A stretch of DNA of 64,000 bases from NCBI RefSeq assembly GCF_048544455.1, contig NC_133532.1:85577156-85641155 (forward strand), written 5' to 3'. Source of the DNA: Silene latifolia. Lineage: Eukaryota; Streptophyta; Magnoliopsida; Caryophyllales; Caryophyllaceae. The notes under the pieces are model-generated. The model saw only the letters and a program-made list of their open reading frames with translations. It ran no database searches and was not told the DNA's origin. Shown here one piece after another: positions 59,806-64,000 of the stretch. Made by a program: the position numbers and the translations under genes. How positions within the stretch are numbered: the stretch's first letter is position 1; each line of letters opens with the position of its first letter.

Positions 59806-60690
59806 CCAAGTACCGAGCAACTATTGGAGGAACCTATTCCTTCAATCCCTACGCGTTAACATTCCCGAGGAACCTAGGAGGTCGGGTAGAGTCTCTATTC
59901 CTCCCACAGATATATTGGTATGGTCGAGGAACATCACATAGATGACGTTCTACTCTTAACGAGTAGTGAACCCGCAACCTATAAAGGTGCCATGACTAGT
60001 TCTGACTCAAAGCTATGGCTTGAGGCCATGCAATCCGAGATGGACTCCATGTACGAGAACAACGTGTGGGATCTTGTTGACTTACCTGCTAAGGTTCGTC
60101 CCCTTCAATGCAAATGGCTTTACAAGATAAAGCATTCTGTGGAAGGTCAACAAGATATCTACAAAGCACGACTAGTTGCTAAAGGTTTCACCCAAGTGCC
60201 AGGTTTGCACTACGATGAGATTTTTGCACCTGTAGTCATGCTGCGTTCCATTCGGATTATCTTAGCGATTGCCGCTTTTCACGACTATGAAATTTGGCAA
60301 ATGGACGTGAAAACCGCCTTCTTAAACGGCTTTTTGGAGGAAGAGTTGTACATGGTACAACCCGAAGGTTTCATCGATCCAGAACATCCTAAGAAAGTGT
60401 ACAAGCTTAAGCGTTCCATTTATGGACTTAAGCAAGCATCAAGGAGTTGGAATCATCGCTTCGACCAAGTGATAAAAGGAAATGGATTTACTCGATCGGT
60501 CGAGGAACCATGTCTATATATCAAGTCGAGTGGGAGCAAGATTGTCTTCCTAATATTGTATGTAGACGACATACTCCTGATTGGGAATGACATACCTCTC
60601 TTAACTTCGGTGAAAGTATGGTTGAAAAACCATTTCCAGATGAAAGATCTGGGAGAGGCACAAAGAATTCTAGGCATCCGTATCTATTGA
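59806..60690 (+). pseudogene. pol: Element D reverse transcriptase
   Basis: Open from 59920 to a TGA at 60688 (an Arg codon position). Motifs: WLEAMQSEMDSMYENN, KARLVAKGFTQ, WQMDVKTAFLNG (first catalytic Asp), SIYGLKQASRSWNHRFD, and LYVDDILLIGND (catalytic Asp pair near 60560). The polymerase core looks undamaged. Sequence 59806-59919 belongs to the linker in shifted frames. Confidence 0.9.
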
Positions 60691-61544
60691 GATAGATCAC
60701 GACGGATGTTATCTCTCGATCGAGAGTCTTACATAGACAAAGTCCTAGAGAGATTCAAAGATGACTAACTCCAAGAAGGGGTTTCTTCCTATGGCTCCAG
60801 GGGTGCATTTGAGCAAGTCTCGGGCACCCGAGACACCGGAAGAGAAAGAGCGCATGACACGGATTCCTTATGCCTCGGCTATAGGATCAATCATGTATGC
60901 CATGATATGCACACGTCCGGACGTGGCATATGCATTGAGTATGACAAGTCGATTCCAACAAAGATCCGGGTGAACCACATTGGCTGGCTGTCAAGAACAT
61001 TCTTAAGTACCTACGGAGGACTAAAGATTGGGCATTGACTTATGGAGGCGATCAAAAGCTATGCGCAACCGATTCTGCAGATGCTAGCTTCCAAGCGGAT
61101 CGTGATGACTCGAAATCTCGGTCTGGATTCGTTTTTACTCTTAATGGCACTGCATCAGTGGAAGAGTTCGAAACAAACTGTTACAGATTCTCTACGACCG
61201 AGTCCGAGTACTATGCCGCGTCTGAAGCTACAAAGGAAGCGATATGGATGCGTCAATTCTTACATGGGCTATCTGTAGTGCCTAGTTCGAATGACCCGAT
61301 CACCATCTATTGCGACAATAGTGGTGCCATCTTCCAAGCTAAGGAGCCAAAGTCTAGCAACAAGTCTAGACATGTACAACGGAAAGCTCATCTAATCCGA
61401 GATTACGTGGAGCAAAAGGAAGTAGTGATAGAAAAGATTGCTACCGATGATAACATAGCAGATCCTCTCACTAAACCATTACGACAAGATAAGCATGAAG
61501 GGCACGTTAATTCCATGGGAATCAAACGTGTTCCTGAGTTGTAG
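60691..61544 (+). pseudogene. pol: Element D connection and RNase H
   Basis: After the 60688 TGA the chain continues LSLDRESYIDKVLERFK, then shifts near 60760 (frame 60761-60973 with YASAIGSIMYAMICTRPDVA) and again near 60970. RNase H spans about 61040-61440 (ATDSADASFQADRDDSKSRS, STTESEYYAASEATKEAIWM, IYCDNSGAIFQAKEP, IRDYVEQKEVVIEKI). It ends RVPEL at 61544. RNase H removes RNA template strands. Three lesions. Confidence 0.88.
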
Positions 61545-61604
61545 TACTTTTTATGGATTAGATTCATTCTCGTTTGTACTCTATACGACATCATCGTTTT
61601 GATA

Positions 61605-61626
61605 TTTATATATATATATATATATT
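61605..61626. repeat. (TA)n microsatellite
   Basis: About ten TA units just downstream of the D RNase H frame. Confidence 0.9.
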
Positions 61627-62416
61627 TTGTTTTTCATGTGGAATTGTACGACAATTTTGAACACCACAAAGTGAACTGAACAAACATCATATTTTTATAG
61701 TCCTTAATTGCCCACATGAGCTGATAACTCTGGCAATTATTTTGTGACGTTGGTTGATGGTGGGTTCAACGAGCCATAAGTCAACCAAATGATCGACCAA
61801 TCACGAGAGGCGAGTTATACGGATATCTCGTAGGACACCATTGTGACATCGACGTGGAGTCCTAAATGTGTTATAACATTCCGTGCCCGGTCGTGGATAG
61901 GACCTCCATGGTGATCCTAAGAGTCGAATCTTTTGACTATCGACTGTCTCTTGAGACTACGGCAGATTTTAGGTGACTTTGGTTTCTTTCTCACGGTCAT
62001 CCGTAACAGGGGGCCAAGTAGATTTTTTCTGGGTCATTTCATGCTTTGTGCTTAGATCGGAAGGAGTCGAGTTGAAGGAAATATTCAGCCTTTATCGTTA
62101 CTCGATATTTCTCGGGGCCACTCGAGGAGTCAGAATCGAAATGCATGGCCATGCTCGGATACGGATTCGTTTTATCGGTTAAGTTACTCTCTAGTCGGGG
62201 AAACCACTCTTGATACGGATCGATTGTAAAATACGACCTTTGTGGATCCGGATCTGCAAATTGTTTTACATTGAGTGGGAGAAATTTTAAATGAATATGA
62301 GAATCGGTTATCGCACATACACTTGTACGGACAAGTGGGAGTTTGTTGGAGCTTGTGTCCTCCAGTTAGTGCGGATAACGTCATTGCACATACACTTGTA
62401 CGGACAAGTGGGAGCT
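61627..62416 (+). other. Element D 3' UTR with a duplicated polypurine tract
   Basis: Blocks at 62107-62281 match E 35497-35667. The segment GCACATACACTTGTACGG plus ACAAGTGGGAG occurs twice, at 62313 and 62386, each followed by TTGTTGG or CTTGTTGG. Between them, 62345-62385 (TGTTGGAGCTTGTGTCC...) resembles the first 40 bp of a related but different LTR. Confidence 0.8.
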
Positions 62417-63392
62417 TGTTGGGGTTGGTGTCCTTAACAGTTAGTGCAAGGACTTATAAATCTCTAAAAGGATCAAAGGGCATACTTTTGGTATTATTAT
62501 CAGTTGATCCACGTTTATCAATAACGGTTGGCTTGCTAGATAAGTTTGACGTTATTGTCATACAGATGGCGGTGATCAACTGGTCCCTAAAAGTCACACC
62601 TATAGGATACGTTTGAGAGATGTGACGGTATGAAAATACAGTCATGTAGATGCCAAATTTGACTAACCAGTTAGTCCGAGTTATTTGACTAGTAATTAGT
62701 CAAAATGTGATGTTGAGATATTATATTTAATACGGATTAAATAAAATGGGCTAAGGCGAATTAAACAGTTAATTCGTAAATTAAATATAAACGATTATAT
62801 TTAATTAATGTATATTGAGTAAATTATACAATATCGTCTTTGTCGGACATGTATTAATACTTCAACTAACCCGTGTTATTAGTTGATGTTTTAATAGCCG
62901 ATAACCGATGACGATTTATAAAAACCGCGTCATATACATTTTAGCGGGATTGGTCGGGCCACGAGTTAAAAGAAGGAGGAAGTGAAAGCCCACTCCCTCC
63001 CCTAGGCTCTCGGTTTGGCCGAACCAAACAAAAGGAGAGACTCCCTCTCCTTTTGACCTAGCGATTTTCATTTACAGAAAAACTAGGGTTTTGGAGATCA
63101 TTTTTCTCTCTGAAACCTAGATCTCACATCGTAAAACCTCACAAGAGCTTTCTCAATATTGCAAGTCAATTAGAAAGCATTTCTAGCACACGGGCATTTC
63201 TCAGACGATCTTGGGTGCAACAATTAGGAGGAGGTCTACCTTGATCTCTCATTGCCGAATTGCACTAGGACCGGAGGTTATTTCTAATGCTTTATTGTCT
63301 TTCTCATGTTTTCGTTTTATGACTATAATCACGTATTAAATTTGCGTTATAATCCTTAAATTTAAAGGGTCTTATATGGATATAACCCTACA
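62417..63392 (+). repeat. Element D 3' LTR
   Basis: 976 bp, pair of the 5' LTR, ending CCCTACA before the ACCTG duplication. Confidence 0.95.
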
Positions 63393-63397
63393 ACCTG

Positions 63398-64000
63398 ACC
63401 TCGAGCACCTCCCCGTGACCGAGCCTTTACCGGACGCAGTAGTGGCAGCAGACTCTGGTGATGAGGAGGAGGCCCCTGCTCAGCAGTTTTACCTTATTGA
63501 TGCTGATATTTTGGAGGTGATGCCTGAGCCGACAAAGAGGGATCGGGCTAGACCTGAGGATAGACAGCCTAAAGTAGGGAGAGGACCGCGACGGGTGAGG
63601 GAGAGGATGGCTGGGACCCAACCAGAGCAGCATGTTCCCCCACAGCATCAGTTTCCTAGCTATCCTTCCTTTTTCAGCCCTGAGATGAGAGTGAGTGAGC
63701 TCACGGAGAGAGTGTTTGCCACCTTGACACTCCGGAACCTCCATGAGATGGCTCATGTTCAGGGCATCGGGACCGAGGCGGCTCGGCCGGTGTGGTGGAG
63801 AGGTGTTGGAGATGACAGCGGGGTCTTCCATTCCTTTGGCGTGGAGCGGTCTACTTGGGGAGAGCCTACGAGTTACCCCTACGGTTACTTGGCACCATGG
63901 CGAGTGGGAGCCGATTCTGGCACTGGTGATGTCGCAGGTGCGGGTACAGCTGGAGCGGGCACGTCCGGAGACGGTGGTAGATCTAAGATGATGGATGAGC
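63398..64000 (+). pseudogene. H2 ORF1, part 3 (runs off the window)
   Basis: Resumes in frame after D and stays open to the last base. A Pro/Asp/Glu-rich and Arg-rich linker is followed by LTERVFATLTLRNLHEMAH and PVWWRGVGDDSGVFHSFG, matching the C-terminal part of H1 ORF1 (2830-3067). A Gly/Thr/Ala-rich end follows. The stop is outside the window. Confidence 0.85.

Larger units (their letters stand above)
54537..63392 (+). mobile_element. Element D: Ty1/copia retrotransposon (Tork/Angela-like), recent insertion
   Basis: LTRs 54537-55512 and 62417-63392, both exactly 976 bp, begin TGTTGGGGTTGG and end CCCTACA. I count three differences. The target duplication is ACCTG (54532-54536, 63393-63397). 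It has a tRNA-Met primer site, a palindrome array in the leader, gag, protease, integrase, RT and RNase H in copia order, and a polypurine tract. All coding parts carry stops or shifts. The low LTR divergence means this defective copy was moved very recently, so its proteins came from elsewhere. Confidence 0.95.
42459..64000 (+). mobile_element. Element H2: ORF1-bearing retroelement (contains C and D), open at the window edge
   Basis: A plus-strand leader (42459-42646) and an ORF1 split by C and D and continuing past the window. Its LTRs and any gag or pol are not visible. It is treated as a retroelement because its ORF1 is homologous to that of H1, which has an LTR and a primer site. Confidence 0.6.

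Overview
This window is plant nuclear DNA made entirely of nested transposable elements. I see no host protein gene, rRNA or tRNA gene. The evidence is Athila-type Ty3/gypsy elements primed by tRNA-Asp, Ty1/copia elements primed by tRNA-Met, a CACTA DNA transposon and a long-LTR element. Such a block is typical of heterochromatin in a large eudicot genome. The order Caryophyllales is only an impression from the element types.

Nesting, read from target-site duplications (TSDs) and from reading frames that re-join across insertions. (1) H2 (+ strand, 42459 to beyond the window) carries a plant-transposon ORF1. It is split by element C (43196-54143, TSD ATATC) and element D (54537-63392, TSD ACCTG). 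(2) H1 (- strand, 5' LTR 41099-42458) lies head to head with H2, probably inside its leader. Its ORF1 is split by element A (7240-38431, TSD GGTGA/GGCGA) and a CACTA element (3068-7207, TSD ATC). (3) A's 3' LTR is split by copia element E (16967-37027, TSD GACGC). (4) E is split by element B (23500-34674, TSD AAGGA). (5) An LTR of another plus-strand element ends at 2537. The chain H2 > H1 > A > E > B would be five levels deep.

A, B and C share an odd plan: LTR, tRNA-Asp primer site, fused gag-protease, a motif array, ORF1, 3' UTR, LTR. None has reverse transcriptase, RNase H or integrase, so they must move in trans. H1 and H2 show only ORF1. D has a complete but broken copia pol between LTRs with about 3 differences in 976 bp. 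E keeps only shreds of RT.

The main discovery candidate is a set of phased arrays of roughly 10-bp CpG-containing palindromes or near-palindromes. Each family has its own word: CTCGATCGAG in B and in the unrelated copia D, CTCGGTCGAG in H1, CCGCTCGTCC/ACGCTCGTCT in A, ACGGGCGTCT in C. Spacer sequence is unrelated, but spacing is fixed: 20/30 bp in B and D, 20/24 bp in the U3 regions of A and C, and quartets at about 20 bp separated by about 50 bp in the inter-ORF arrays of A and C and the leader of H1. In A, B, C and H1 the arrays sit just upstream of the LTR TATA box and again upstream of ORF1. This looks like a promoter module used twice, read by a cooperative DNA-binding factor.
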